Notes under the pieces: generated by a model
Databases searched by the model: none
The model's input: the letters and a program-made list of their open reading frames with translations, nothing else
What the model was told of the DNA's origin: nothing
Source of the DNA: Haloechinothrix_A salitolerans
GTDB taxonomy: Bacteria > Actinomycetota > Actinomycetes > Mycobacteriales > Pseudonocardiaceae
DNA length: 64,000 nucleotides
Assembly (NCBI RefSeq): GCF_039544105.1
Contig: NZ_BAABLA010000115.1
Reading direction: 5' to 3' (one strand)
Program-made: the position numbers and the translations under genes
Part shown: positions 24,185-32,046 of the stretch, piece after piece
Layout: each line of letters starts with the position of its first letter
How positions within the stretch are numbered: the first letter of the stretch is position 1

Positions 24185-24609
24185 CCATCTAACGTGTGGC
24201 GGAGATCACACTCAAAGCCGATTGGCGAAGCCGGACGGCGGAACTGGCCTCGGGCGCGGTGGCTACGGGCCACGCGAGAGTGGCACGAGAAGTCGTGGGC
24301 GGGCGCGGCCTGAACAGCGACTACTCACCCCGAGCGACCGCTCGGACACTAATCGTTCCTAACCCCGACTCTCGGCGGCCCCATGTTCGGAAGACCAAGC
24401 AGTTTGCCCAGCTCAGCCGCCATATTCAGACAACGAATCGGAATCTGGGGCTGACATCCGGCGCGGTGCTCGTGCCAGGATATGAAGCAGAACACCGTCA
24501 ACGCCGACGGCGGCCGGAACCTTCCCCACCGGAAGCACCCGGCACCGTCGGCAGTAGTCGTCGCACTCGCCACAAGTGGGAGCGAGACAAGAGACCGAGG
24601 AGACAGCAC
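24185..24609 (+). promoter_or_regulatory. 425-base leader/promoter region of the 2-oxoacid dehydrogenase operon with a nested hairpin
   Basis: No convincing gene is seen. At 24503-24552 GCCGACGG pairs with CCGTCGGC, and inside it CTTCC pairs with GGAAG, giving a nested stem of about 50 bases. It ends 58 bases before the E1alpha start and could be a structured leader or an attenuator. The ribosome binding site is GAGGAGA at 24596-24602. Confidence 0.4.
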
Positions 24610-25836
24610 ATGTCGTCCCCAGAACAGTGGGCGCAACCCGATCAAGGTGCGGACGCGGCCGCGACAGCGGGTCAACCATCCGCGGAACAAGTGATCGCCG
24701 GATTGCGCGCGACAACGGAAGGCGGGGCTGACCTGATTCAGCTGCTCACCCCGGAAGGTGAGCGAGTAGAGTCCCCGATCTTCGATCCCTACGTCGCCGA
24801 CGTCGACGATGCTTCCTTGCGCGAGCTGTATCGCGACATGGTCATCGTCCGCAGGGCGGACCGGGAAGCCAACGCGATGCAGCGGCAGGGTCAGCTCGGC
24901 ATCTGGGTGCCGTTGCTCGGCCAAGAAGCCGCGCAAATCGGCTCCGGCAGGGCGATGCGCCCCAAGGACATGGCGTTCCCGAGCTATCGCGAGCACGGTG
25001 TCGGCTACGCCCGCGGGGTCGACTTCAAGGAACTACTCGGCATCTTCCGGTGCTCCGACCAGGGCCAGTGGGACTTCGCCAAACACCGCTTCCACCCGTA
25101 CACCATCGTCATCGGCAACCAGGTGCTCAACGCGTGCGGCTACGCGATGGGCCAGAAGTTCGAGGGCAAGGTCGGCAACCAGGAGTCAGATGGCGGCGAC
25201 AACGAGGCCACCATCTGTTACTTCGGTGACGGCGCCACCAGCCAGGGCGACGTCCACGAGGGGTTCGTCTGGGCCGCCGTCTACGACGCGCCGCTGGTGT
25301 TCTTCTGCCAGAACAACCAGTGGGCGATCTCCGAGCCGACCGAGCGCCAGTCGCGGCTGCCGCTGTACCAGCGCGCCAGGGGTTACGGCTTCCCCGGCAT
25401 GCGGGTCGACGGCAACGACGTCCTCGGCTGTCTCGCCGTCACCCGGTGGGCACTGGACACCTGCCGCAAGGGCAACGGGCCGGTGCTGATCGAAGCGTTC
25501 ACCTACCGCATGGACGCTCACACCACCACGGACGACCCCACGCGCTACCGGCTCTCCGACGAGCTGGAGGCCTGGAAGCTCAAGGACCCGATCGAGCGGG
25601 TACGGGTGCACCTGACCCGCAACGGCGGCGCGGACGCCGACTTCTTCGCCGAGGTCGACAACGCCGCCGACGAGTTCGCCGCTGAGTTGCGCGACTTCTG
25701 CTTCAACATGCCCGACCCGCCACCGGAACGGATCTTCAGCAACGTCTACGCCGAGCCATCTCCGGTGGTCGAGGCGCAGCGCGAGGAGTTCCTGTCCTAT
25801 CTGGACGGTTTCGCGACCGCGGGAGGTGAGCGGTGA
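24610..25836 (+). CDS. bkdA: 2-oxoacid (branched-chain/pyruvate) dehydrogenase E1 alpha subunit
   Basis: The 408-residue thiamine diphosphate enzyme subunit shows LLGQEAAQIGSGRAMRPKDM, FPSYREHGVGYARGVDFKEL, the ThDP/Mg motif TICYFGDGATSQGDVHEGFV ending in FFCQNNQWA, and the phosphorylation-loop region FTYRMDAHTTTDDPTRYR. With E1beta it decarboxylates a 2-oxoacid and reductively acylates the lipoyl group of E2. Operon structure and E2 type resemble M. tuberculosis bkdABC (formerly pdhABC), so branched-chain substrates are favoured. The frame is open upstream to 24196, but GAGGAGA and the start of conserved sequence support ATG 24610. Confidence 0.88.
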   Translation: MSSPEQWAQPDQGADAAATAGQPSAEQVIAGLRATTEGGADLIQLLTPEGERVESPIFDPYVADVDDASLRELYRDMVIVRRADREANAMQRQGQLGIWVPLLGQEAAQIGSGRAMRPKDMAFPSYREHGVGYARGVDFKELLGIFRCSDQGQWDFAKHRFHPYTIVIGNQVLNACGYAMGQKFEGKVGNQESDGGDNEATICYFGDGATSQGDVHEGFVWAAVYDAPLVFFCQNNQWAISEPTERQSRLPLYQRARGYGFPGMRVDGNDVLGCLAVTRWALDTCRKGNGPVLIEAFTYRMDAHTTTDDPTRYRLSDELEAWKLKDPIERVRVHLTRNGGADADFFAEVDNAADEFAAELRDFCFNMPDPPPERIFSNVYAEPSPVVEAQREEFLSYLDGFATAGGER

Positions 25837-26882
25837 TGGCGGCACCAGCGAAGTCGGCCAACTCGGCGACGGTCAACCACCCGGAAGCGCCGTCCTCGGT
25901 GCAGAACCTGACCATCGGCAAGGCGCTCAACCTTGGCCTGCGCAAGGCCATGGAGGACGACGACAAGGTCCTCATCCTCGGTGAGGACGTCGGCAAGCTC
26001 GGCGGCGTCTTCCGCATCACAGACGGGCTGCAGAAGGACTTCGGCGAGCAGCGTGTGCTGGACACCCCGCTCGCGGAGTCCGGCATCGTCGGCACGGCGA
26101 TCGGGCTCGCGGTGCGCGGGTTCCGGCCGGTGTGCGAGATCCAGTTCGAGGGCTTCATCTTCCCCGGCTTCGACCAGATCAACAGCCAGCTCGCCAAGCT
26201 GCATTACCGCACGCAGGGCGAAGTCAAGGTGCCGGTCGTCATCCGTGTGCCTTACGGCGGCGGGATCGGCGCTGTCGAGCACCACTCGGAGTCACCGGAA
26301 TCGCTGTTCGCGCACCTCGCGGGCCTGAAGGTCGTGTCGTGCGCGAACCCGGTCGACGCCTACTGGATGATCCAGCAGGCGATCTCCTCAGACGACCCGA
26401 TCCTGTTCTTCGAGCCGAAGAAGCTCTACCACTCCGGCGCGCTCAAGGCGCCAGTCGACACGGCCGCGACTCCGGACCCGCTGCACAAATCCCGCGTGGT
26501 CAAGCAGGGCACCGCGGCGACGTTGGTCGGCTACGGCCCGTCGATCAAGGTGTGCCTCGACGCGGCGACCGCCGCGTCCGGCGAAGGCACCGAACTTGAG
26601 GTCATCGACCTGCGTTCGCTGTCGCCGCTCGACCTCGCGCCGGTTTTCGAGTCGGTGCGCCGCACCGGACGTCTCATCGCCGTGAGCGAAGCGCCATCGG
26701 AGTCATCGATCACCTCGGAGATCGTCGCGCGGGTGCAGCAAGAGTGCTTCTACTCGCTTGAAGCGCCGGTGCTGCGGGTGACCGGTTTCGACACGCCGTA
26801 CCCGCCTGCCAAGCTGGAGGAGCACTACCTGCCGGACCTGGACCGGGTGCTCCATGCCGTCGACCGCACACTTGACTGGTGA
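25836..26882 (+). CDS. bkdB: 2-oxoacid dehydrogenase E1 beta subunit
   Basis: The 348-residue subunit shows VLILGEDVGKLGGVFRITDG, LDTPLAESGIVGTAIGLAVR, the ThDP-contacting Glu region EIQFEGFIFPGFDQINSQLA and the C-terminal transketolase domain EVIDLRSLSPLDLAPVFES. It pairs with E1alpha in an alpha2beta2 tetramer. Its ATG overlaps the E1alpha stop (TGATG; an in-frame GTG lies 3 bases earlier), so translation is coupled and subunit ratio is kept. Confidence 0.9.
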   Translation: MAAPAKSANSATVNHPEAPSSVQNLTIGKALNLGLRKAMEDDDKVLILGEDVGKLGGVFRITDGLQKDFGEQRVLDTPLAESGIVGTAIGLAVRGFRPVCEIQFEGFIFPGFDQINSQLAKLHYRTQGEVKVPVVIRVPYGGGIGAVEHHSESPESLFAHLAGLKVVSCANPVDAYWMIQQAISSDDPILFFEPKKLYHSGALKAPVDTAATPDPLHKSRVVKQGTAATLVGYGPSIKVCLDAATAASGEGTELEVIDLRSLSPLDLAPVFESVRRTGRLIAVSEAPSESSITSEIVARVQQECFYSLEAPVLRVTGFDTPYPPAKLEEHYLPDLDRVLHAVDRTLDW

Positions 26883-26897
26883 GGGGGGCACTGATTC

Positions 26898-28289
26898 ATG
26901 CCTGAGTACAAGCAGTTTCCCCTTGCCGACACGGCGGAAGGCCTCACCGAAGCCGAGATCCTGAACTGGCAGGTCCAGCCGGGTGACGAGGTCACGGTGA
27001 ACCAGATCGTGGTCGAGGTCGAGACGGCGAAGGCCGCCGTCGAGCTGCCGATCCCGTGGTCCGGTGTGATCACCGAACTGCACGTCGAGCCGGGCCAGGT
27101 GGTCGAGGTCGGCACGCCGATCCTGACTATGGACGTCGATCCGCACGGCGAGGGCGGCGGCGAGGTGCCGCGGCAGGCTGCCGCCGAGGTGAATGGCTCG
27201 GCTCCCGCTGCCGCTGAAGCCCCCGCGCAGCAGGAGACCGCGGAGGAGGAGATGAAGCCGTTGGTCGGCTACGGCTCCAAACCGACGGTCACCAAGCGTC
27301 GTCCGCGCAAGGACACGCCGCAGCGCACCGAGGCACCTGCCCCTGCCGCGCGGGCGTCCGCTCCCACCGCTGTGTCGGCCCCGCCCGGCGAGTCGGCACC
27401 CGCGACGTCGGACTACGTGCCGCTGGCCAAGCCGCCGGTACGCAAGCTCGCCAAGGACCTCGGCATCGACCTGCGCACGGTGATCGGCCACGGCAGTGGT
27501 GGCGTCATCACAAGGGAAGACGTCGAACGCGCCGCGAACGGCTCGGCGCCGGCTGCCGAGCAGCCTGCCGCGCCGTCGGGTGCGCGGGAACGTGGTGAGC
27601 GCAGGGTACCGATCAAGGGCGTCCGGCGGATGACCGCCGAGGCGATGGTCTCCTCGGCGTTCACCGCCCCGCACGTCACGGAGTTCCTCACCATCGACGT
27701 CACGCCGATGATGGAGTTGCGGGAGGAGCTGAAGAAGCACCCGGACTTCGCGGGGGTGAAGCTGACGCCGCTGGTCTTCGCCGCCAAGGCGATGTGTATG
27801 GCGGCCAAGCGCACGCCGGAGGTCAATGCTCGCTGGGACGGTGACGCTGGCGAGATCGTCTACCACGACTACGTCCATCTCGGCGTCGCCGCCGCGACTC
27901 CGCGTGGACTTGTCGTGCCGAAGGTCCGGGATGCCGACGAGATGTCGCTGGTTGAGCTGGCCAAGGCGATCGACGAGCTGACCGCGACCGCGCGGGAAGG
28001 CAAGACGCCACCGGAGGACATGCTGCGCGGGACGATCACGATCTCCAACGTTGGCGTGTTCGGCGCCGACACCGGCACACCGATCATCAACCCCGGTGAG
28101 TCGGCGATCCTCGCGTTCGGTGCGATCAGGGACATGCCATGGGTGGTGGACGGCGAGATCGTGCCACGCAAGGTGTGCCAACTCTCGCTGAGCTTCGACC
28201 ACCGCCTTGTCGACGGCCAGCAGGGCTCGCAGTACATCGCCGACGTCGGCGCGCTGCTGGCCAACCCGGCCATGGCGATCACGTACTGA
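26898..28289 (+). CDS. bkdC: 2-oxoacid dehydrogenase E2 (dihydrolipoamide acyltransferase)
   Basis: The 463-residue core enzyme has one N-terminal lipoyl domain with the modified Lys45 in VVEVETAKAAVELPIPWSGV. A Pro/Ala linker follows, then an E3/E1-binding domain (VRKLAKDLGIDLRTVIGHGS). The catalytic domain ends LSLSFDHRLVDGQQGSQYIA, with the HxxxDG active site. One lipoyl domain is usual for branched-chain E2. No E3 gene lies in the window, so the lipoamide dehydrogenase must be encoded elsewhere. It follows E1beta by 15 bases with a GGGGGG-type site. Confidence 0.9.
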   Translation: MPEYKQFPLADTAEGLTEAEILNWQVQPGDEVTVNQIVVEVETAKAAVELPIPWSGVITELHVEPGQVVEVGTPILTMDVDPHGEGGGEVPRQAAAEVNGSAPAAAEAPAQQETAEEEMKPLVGYGSKPTVTKRRPRKDTPQRTEAPAPAARASAPTAVSAPPGESAPATSDYVPLAKPPVRKLAKDLGIDLRTVIGHGSGGVITREDVERAANGSAPAAEQPAAPSGARERGERRVPIKGVRRMTAEAMVSSAFTAPHVTEFLTIDVTPMMELREELKKHPDFAGVKLTPLVFAAKAMCMAAKRTPEVNARWDGDAGEIVYHDYVHLGVAAATPRGLVVPKVRDADEMSLVELAKAIDELTATAREGKTPPEDMLRGTITISNVGVFGADTGTPIINPGESAILAFGAIRDMPWVVDGEIVPRKVCQLSLSFDHRLVDGQQGSQYIADVGALLANPAMAITY

Positions 28290-28298
28290 CCCGGTTGC

Positions 28299-28351
28299 GC
28301 GGTGAATGACGCTTTCCCAGCACCCAACGCGGCGAAAGCGTCATTCACCGC
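28299..28351. repeat. 18-bp-stem palindromic element (terminator / intergenic repeat)
   Basis: GCGGTGAATGACGCTTTC (28299-28316) and its exact complement (28334-28351) flank a 17-base loop. It follows the E2 stop by 9 bases and precedes fxsA, so it can terminate the operon. Its very regular sequence resembles a dispersed intergenic palindrome that I recall from Pseudonocardiaceae genomes. Only one copy occurs in this window. Confidence 0.7.
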
Positions 28352-28414
28352 ATCGGAGCGGACGCCGCTCGACGCCTGGGAACGAAACCTCCCCTCGCGT
28401 ACGTTGAAGGGGAT

Positions 28415-28906
28415 ATGGGCGTAGTACTGCTGCTCTACCTGATCGTTGAGGTCGTCGCCATATGGGCGGTGGCCTCGGTCGTCGGCGCGCTATGGACGAT
28501 TCTTCTGTTGCTCGCGGGCGCGATCGTCGGCTCGTGGCTGGCGCGTCGCGAGGGCGGCAAGGCGATGCGCGCGGTCATGGCCGCCGCACAGGCCGGACGC
28601 TCCGGCCACCAGGAGATCACCGACGGCATGCTGGTCGCGCTGGGCGGCGTGCTGATCTTCCTGCCCGGTTTCGTCACCGACGTCCTCGGTGTGCTCGCCA
28701 TGGTGCCGCCGACCCGCACGGCGCTGCGTCGGGCCTGGTTGCGGCGGCTGGAACGCACCGCTGGCAATGTGCGATACGGGCGCAGGGTGGTCGTCGTCGA
28801 CGGTCAGGTCGTCGAGGATAAGGCATACGACACGAGCTACGGCGGGGCACGAGAACGGCGCGAGGACGACGGCGACGACGGCCCGCCGCGCGTCATCGAG
28901 GGCTGA
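28415..28906 (+). CDS. fxsA: FxsA-family membrane protein
   Basis: The 163-residue protein has two N-terminal helices (LLYLIVEVVAIWAVASVVGA and ILLLLAGAIVGSWLARREG). The FxsA hallmark follows: ITDGMLVALGGVLIFLPGFV ending TDVLGVLAMVPPTR. A polar acidic tail (about 115-163) is typical of actinobacterial versions. FxsA in E. coli suppresses phage F exclusion; the role in actinobacteria is unknown. A good site (AAGGGGAT) precedes the ATG. It converges on the SCP2-like pair. Confidence 0.85.
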   Translation: MGVVLLLYLIVEVVAIWAVASVVGALWTILLLLAGAIVGSWLARREGGKAMRAVMAAAQAGRSGHQEITDGMLVALGGVLIFLPGFVTDVLGVLAMVPPTRTALRRAWLRRLERTAGNVRYGRRVVVVDGQVVEDKAYDTSYGGARERREDDGDDGPPRVIEG

Positions 28907-28915
28907 TCTCCCGCG

Positions 28916-29563
28916 TCACGCCACCGGCTTCGGGATGTCGAAGTAGCTGGTCAGCATCGCGGCGACGGAGTAGTCGCCCTTGATCTTGACCTTGCCGGTG
29001 ACGAACATCGACGCGAACGCGGCGTTGCCGGTCGCCATGAGAATGAAGTCGTATACGGACAGCGTCACGGTCGTGTCCGGAACTCTGTCGAGATCTTTCG
29101 CCGCCGCGAAATCACCATCCTCGATGATCGTCTGGTAACGATCGTAACCGTCCTCGCCATCGCCATTCGTGAATCGCCACGAAACGACGATACTCACATC
29201 TCGAACTTTCTCATGAATGAGCTGTTGCGACATCCGGCGGAATATTTCGTCGAGAAAGAACGGGCGCAGTATTTCATCGTCGGCGAGCGCCTTGAGTTGT
29301 TCCTTGCTCGCCCGGGACACCAGCCGGACGAGCGAGTCGGTACTGAGCGTGTTCAGGTGAACGCCCGCGCCCGCTTCACCAAGCATGTGCAGGGTTTTCA
29401 GCAGTTGCGTGAACTGCTCGGGGCGCAGCTTGCTGAGGTCGAGCGCCTGGGCGAGCGTGTTGAGCTCGTCGCCGTTCGACGTCGGATCGTCCGCGAGGCG
29501 CCGCGCGAGGTAGCGCTGGCGGATGCGGTGGAACCACGCCTTTGGCGTCCGTTTCTTAGGCAC
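28916..29563 (-). CDS. SCP2-like (sterol carrier/lipid-binding) protein, copy 2
   Basis: The 215-residue protein has a helical N-terminal region of about 110 residues. A C-terminal SCP2-type domain follows: VVSWRFTNGDGEDGYDRYQT, TTVTLSVYDFILMATGNAAF, and ASMFVTGKVKIKGDYSVAAM ending LTSYFDIPKP. SCP2 domains bind fatty acids, acyl-CoA or sterols in a hydrophobic tunnel. It is a tandem paralogue of 29579-30238, 15 bases downstream, starts at GTG and is presumably cotranscribed. The neighbourhood (tetR, MaoC, FabG, thiolase) points to lipid handling. Confidence 0.75.
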   Translation of the reverse strand: MPKKRTPKAWFHRIRQRYLARRLADDPTSNGDELNTLAQALDLSKLRPEQFTQLLKTLHMLGEAGAGVHLNTLSTDSLVRLVSRASKEQLKALADDEILRPFFLDEIFRRMSQQLIHEKVRDVSIVVSWRFTNGDGEDGYDRYQTIIEDGDFAAAKDLDRVPDTTVTLSVYDFILMATGNAAFASMFVTGKVKIKGDYSVAAMLTSYFDIPKPVA

Positions 29564-29578
29564 GTTAGTGATGGTACT

Positions 29579-30238
29579 TCACGCCCTCGGTGAAGGGAGA
29601 TCGAAATACCTGATCAAACCCGCGGCGAATCCGAGATCACCTTTCACGTTCAGTTTTCCGGTGACGAATAACACAGCCGGAGTCGTTTGCCGAGTGATGA
29701 GCCGGAGAAAGTCAACCGGTGACACTGTGATCGTCGATCGCGGGGTGTCGTCGGTAACACCGGGGTACACACTGCAGTCGCCATCCGCGAAGTGGCACTC
29801 GTACCGGTCATAGCCGCCGTCTCCGCTGCCGCCGGTGAGCCGCCATCGAACGACCGCCCGGAGTTGTCCGACACGGTCCCCGCGCGCGTGTCGCCCCATC
29901 CTGCGGAACGCCTCGTCGAGTAGGACGCCGCGTAGGTCTGGAGCGGCGAACACGGCGTCGAGTTGCGCGCGGGACGACGTCGCGATGAGTGTGGCGAAGG
30001 TGGCTGACTCGACGTCGCCGAGGCTGAGGGACGGCACGGCCGCGCTGATCTCTCGGAGCGCGTCGAGTAGCCTGCGCACGCCGGACTTGTCCAGTTGGGT
30101 GGGGTCGATGGCGCGGACGATGGCGTCCACGCCGATGTCGGCGTGCTTGAACTCGGTGGGCTCGATGGTCTCCAGCGTCTCGATGAGGCGGTGGCCACGT
30201 AACGCCGGGAGCGCGTCGATGCTCGTGTTGTCCGGCAT
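29579..30238 (-). CDS. SCP2-like (sterol carrier/lipid-binding) protein, copy 1
   Basis: The 219-residue protein parallels its neighbour: DKSGVRRLLDALREISAAVP in the helical half, then VVRWRLTGGSGDGGYDRYEC, STITVSPVDFLRLITRQTTP and AVLFVTGKLNVKGDLGFAAG ending LIRYFDLPSP. The paired design RxGRxxxGDRVxxLRAVVRW is shared by both copies. It starts at ATG 30238 behind GGAGGAGCG and is the first gene of the two-gene operon. Two dyads matching the operator at fabG4/fadA2 lie 44-73 bases upstream, between it and tetR. A role as a fatty-acid or acyl-CoA carrier is inferred. Confidence 0.75.
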   Translation of the reverse strand: MPDNTSIDALPALRGHRLIETLETIEPTEFKHADIGVDAIVRAIDPTQLDKSGVRRLLDALREISAAVPSLSLGDVESATFATLIATSSRAQLDAVFAAPDLRGVLLDEAFRRMGRHARGDRVGQLRAVVRWRLTGGSGDGGYDRYECHFADGDCSVYPGVTDDTPRSTITVSPVDFLRLITRQTTPAVLFVTGKLNVKGDLGFAAGLIRYFDLPSPRA

Positions 30239-30281
30239 CGCTCCTCCTGGTCGGTGGTGGCCCTACCTGCTGCGATCGGAC

Positions 30282-30311
30282 CTACTTGGCAGTAAACCTA
30301 CCGGCGAGTAG
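30282..30311. promoter_or_regulatory. Paired operators between the SCP2 operon and tetR
   Basis: CTACT-TGGC-AGTAA (30282-30295) and CTACC-GGCG-AGTAG (30298-30311) are two copies of the YTACT-N4-AGTAR dyad with centres 16 bases apart. A TAGATT -10-like hexamer for the rightward tetR gene (30309-30314) overlaps the second. Control of tetR and of the SCP2 pair by one TetR protein is inferred. Confidence 0.6.
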
Positions 30312-30408
30312 ATTACGGGACAACGTGGTGTGAAGGATCTAATGTTGGCGGTTGGCGTCGGCGTGGACCGATTCAGTACCCTCACGCGGCGATAGGGAGG
30401 TGTCCACA

Positions 30409-31065
30409 GTGCCGGAGAAGACGAAACGAGCGCGGCGGCTGCCCCGCGAGGTGCGCGAGCGCCAGATCCTCGACGCCGCGGTCGAGGTGTTCTCCGCCAA
30501 CGGCTACCACGCCGCGTCGATGGACGATGTCGCCGAGGTCGCCGGGGTGTCGAAGCCGATGGTCTACACCTACCTCGGCTCCAAGGAGGACCTGTTCGCC
30601 AAGTGCATCCGGCGGGAGGCGAAACGGCTGCTCGACGCCGTCGCCGCCGGGGTGGATGCCGATATGACGCCCGACATGCAGCTCTGGAGCGGGCTGCGGT
30701 CGTTCTTCTCGTTCGTTGGTGACAACCGCAGTTCATGGCTGGTGCTGCATCGGCAGGCGCTGTCGGTCGGCGGCTCGTTCGCCGAGGAGATCTCGCAGAT
30801 GCGGGCGCGCTCGATTGAGCTGGTCGCCGCCGTCGTTGTCGCGACGGGCACCAAGCAAGGCATCGGCGAGCAGGCGGAGAAGTCGGCCGAGGGGTTGGCC
30901 GCCGCGCTGGTCGGCGCGGCGGAGTCGCTGGCCGTCTGGTGGTTGGACCACCCCGACGTCAGCGATGGTCTGCTCGCCTCGTGGCTGATGAACCTGGTCT
31001 GGCTCGGCTTCGGCGACCTCGTCAAGGGCGAGGTCTGGACGCCGAACTTCCCCGCGACGACGTAG
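30409..31065 (+). CDS. TetR-family transcriptional regulator (proposed regulator of the lipid genes)
   Basis: The 218-residue regulator starts at GTG 30409 after GGGAGGTG. Its N-terminal DNA-binding domain reads RQILDAAVEVFSANGYHAAS, then the helix-turn-helix MDDVAEVAGVSKPMVYTYLG (about residues 38-57) and SKEDLF. The C-terminal ligand domain is helical (LRSFFSFVGDNRSSWLVLHR). The gene lies between two SCP2-like genes and the htdX-fabG4 operon. Operators overlap its own promoter, so autoregulation is likely. A fatty acyl-CoA ligand is inferred from the proposed target genes. Confidence 0.88.
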   Translation: MPEKTKRARRLPREVRERQILDAAVEVFSANGYHAASMDDVAEVAGVSKPMVYTYLGSKEDLFAKCIRREAKRLLDAVAAGVDADMTPDMQLWSGLRSFFSFVGDNRSSWLVLHRQALSVGGSFAEEISQMRARSIELVAAVVVATGTKQGIGEQAEKSAEGLAAALVGAAESLAVWWLDHPDVSDGLLASWLMNLVWLGFGDLVKGEVWTPNFPATT

Positions 31066-31098
31066 CGTCCGCGGCCGTGCGGCCCCACGTGAGCGCTA

Positions 31099-31159
31099 CG
31101 CGCCCGGTGTGACAACAAACGCGTCTGAAATGTCCGCTTCCGTTGACACACCGGGCGCG
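31099..31159. terminator. Bidirectional terminator between tetR and htdX
   Basis: CGCGCCCGGTGTG (31099-31111) pairs perfectly with CACACCGGGCGCG (31147-31159) across a 35-base loop. It lies between the convergent ends of tetR and htdX. Confidence 0.65.
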
Positions 31160-31182
31160 CGGCGCCGATCTGCACGGCCCGC

Positions 31183-32043
31183 TCAGACCCGCCGGATGAC
31201 GCCTTCCAGGTACGGCTTCGGCTTGCGGGCGTCCCACAGCTCGAAGGCGTAGCCCTCCGCCGTCGTCCAGCTGGTGAACCCTGCCTTCGCGGGCAGCAAC
31301 ACCGGCAGCTTGAACGTCACGTCGATCTCGTAGGCGTCCGGCAGCTTGCCCTCGAACGCCGCGAGCGCGTGTGCCTTGGTCCACATGCCGTGTGCGATGG
31401 CGCGCGGGAAGCCGAGCAGCTTCGCGGTGGTGTTGTAGAGGTGGATCGGGTTGTGGTCCCCGGACACCTCGGCGTAGCGCCTGCCGATGTCGTTCGGGAT
31501 CCGCCACATCGCGCGCGCTGTCGGCTGCGCGAGTTTCTCCTTTGTGGACTTGCCGCCGCCGGATCCGCCGCCGCGTTTGAGATATGTCGACACGTCGACC
31601 CAGACCGGCTCGTCCTCACCCGCGGGGATGACCTCGCTGATGACGTCGAACTGCTTGCCCTTCTCGTGGTCCCGCAGGTTCTCCACGTGCACCCGCAGCG
31701 TGAACGAGTCCGCGAGCGTGATCGGCCGCCGCTGCGTGATCCTGTTCGACAGGTGCACCAGGCCCATCAGCGGGAACGGGAACGACGGGTCCGACATCAG
31801 CTTGACCTGCAACGGAAACGCCAAGATGTGCGGATACGTCGCGGGCAGCGCGTCGGTCAGCCGGAACCCGCACACCTCGTTGTACTTCGCGAGGTGATCC
31901 GGGTCCACGACGACGTCCTTGCGCACCAGCACCGTGTCAGGCAGGTCCTTCCGCCGCGACGCGACGCCGGGCAGCATGCCCATCACGGCCCTGCCGAACA
32001 GCGGTCCGAGCTTCGGTGACGAGTCGAGTTCAACGACGCTCAT
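31183..32043 (-). CDS. htdX: MaoC-family 3-hydroxyacyl dehydratase (HtdX-like)
   Basis: The 286-residue protein is a two-hot-dog MaoC enzyme. The N-terminal half reads VRKDVVVDPDHLAKYNEVCG, LPATYPHILAFPLQVKLMSD and FPLMGLVHLSNRIT. The C-terminal half carries the hydratase-2 active site RRYAEVSGDHNPIHLYNTTA with catalytic Asp and His, then IAHGMWTKAHALAAF. It hydrates enoyl-CoA or dehydrates 3-hydroxyacyl thioesters. It lies 3 bases downstream of fabG4, in the same order as M. tuberculosis Rv0242c-Rv0241c, so both are one operon. Confidence 0.88.
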   Translation of the reverse strand: MSVVELDSSPKLGPLFGRAVMGMLPGVASRRKDLPDTVLVRKDVVVDPDHLAKYNEVCGFRLTDALPATYPHILAFPLQVKLMSDPSFPFPLMGLVHLSNRITQRRPITLADSFTLRVHVENLRDHEKGKQFDVISEVIPAGEDEPVWVDVSTYLKRGGGSGGGKSTKEKLAQPTARAMWRIPNDIGRRYAEVSGDHNPIHLYNTTAKLLGFPRAIAHGMWTKAHALAAFEGKLPDAYEIDVTFKLPVLLPAKAGFTSWTTAEGYAFELWDARKPKPYLEGVIRRV

Positions 32044-32046
32044 GCC

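Noticed and set aside
26703..28202. 499-codon frame antisense to the E2 gene
   Set aside because: The product is Arg/His/Asp-rich low-complexity sequence typical of antisense frames in high-GC DNA; E2 is certain.
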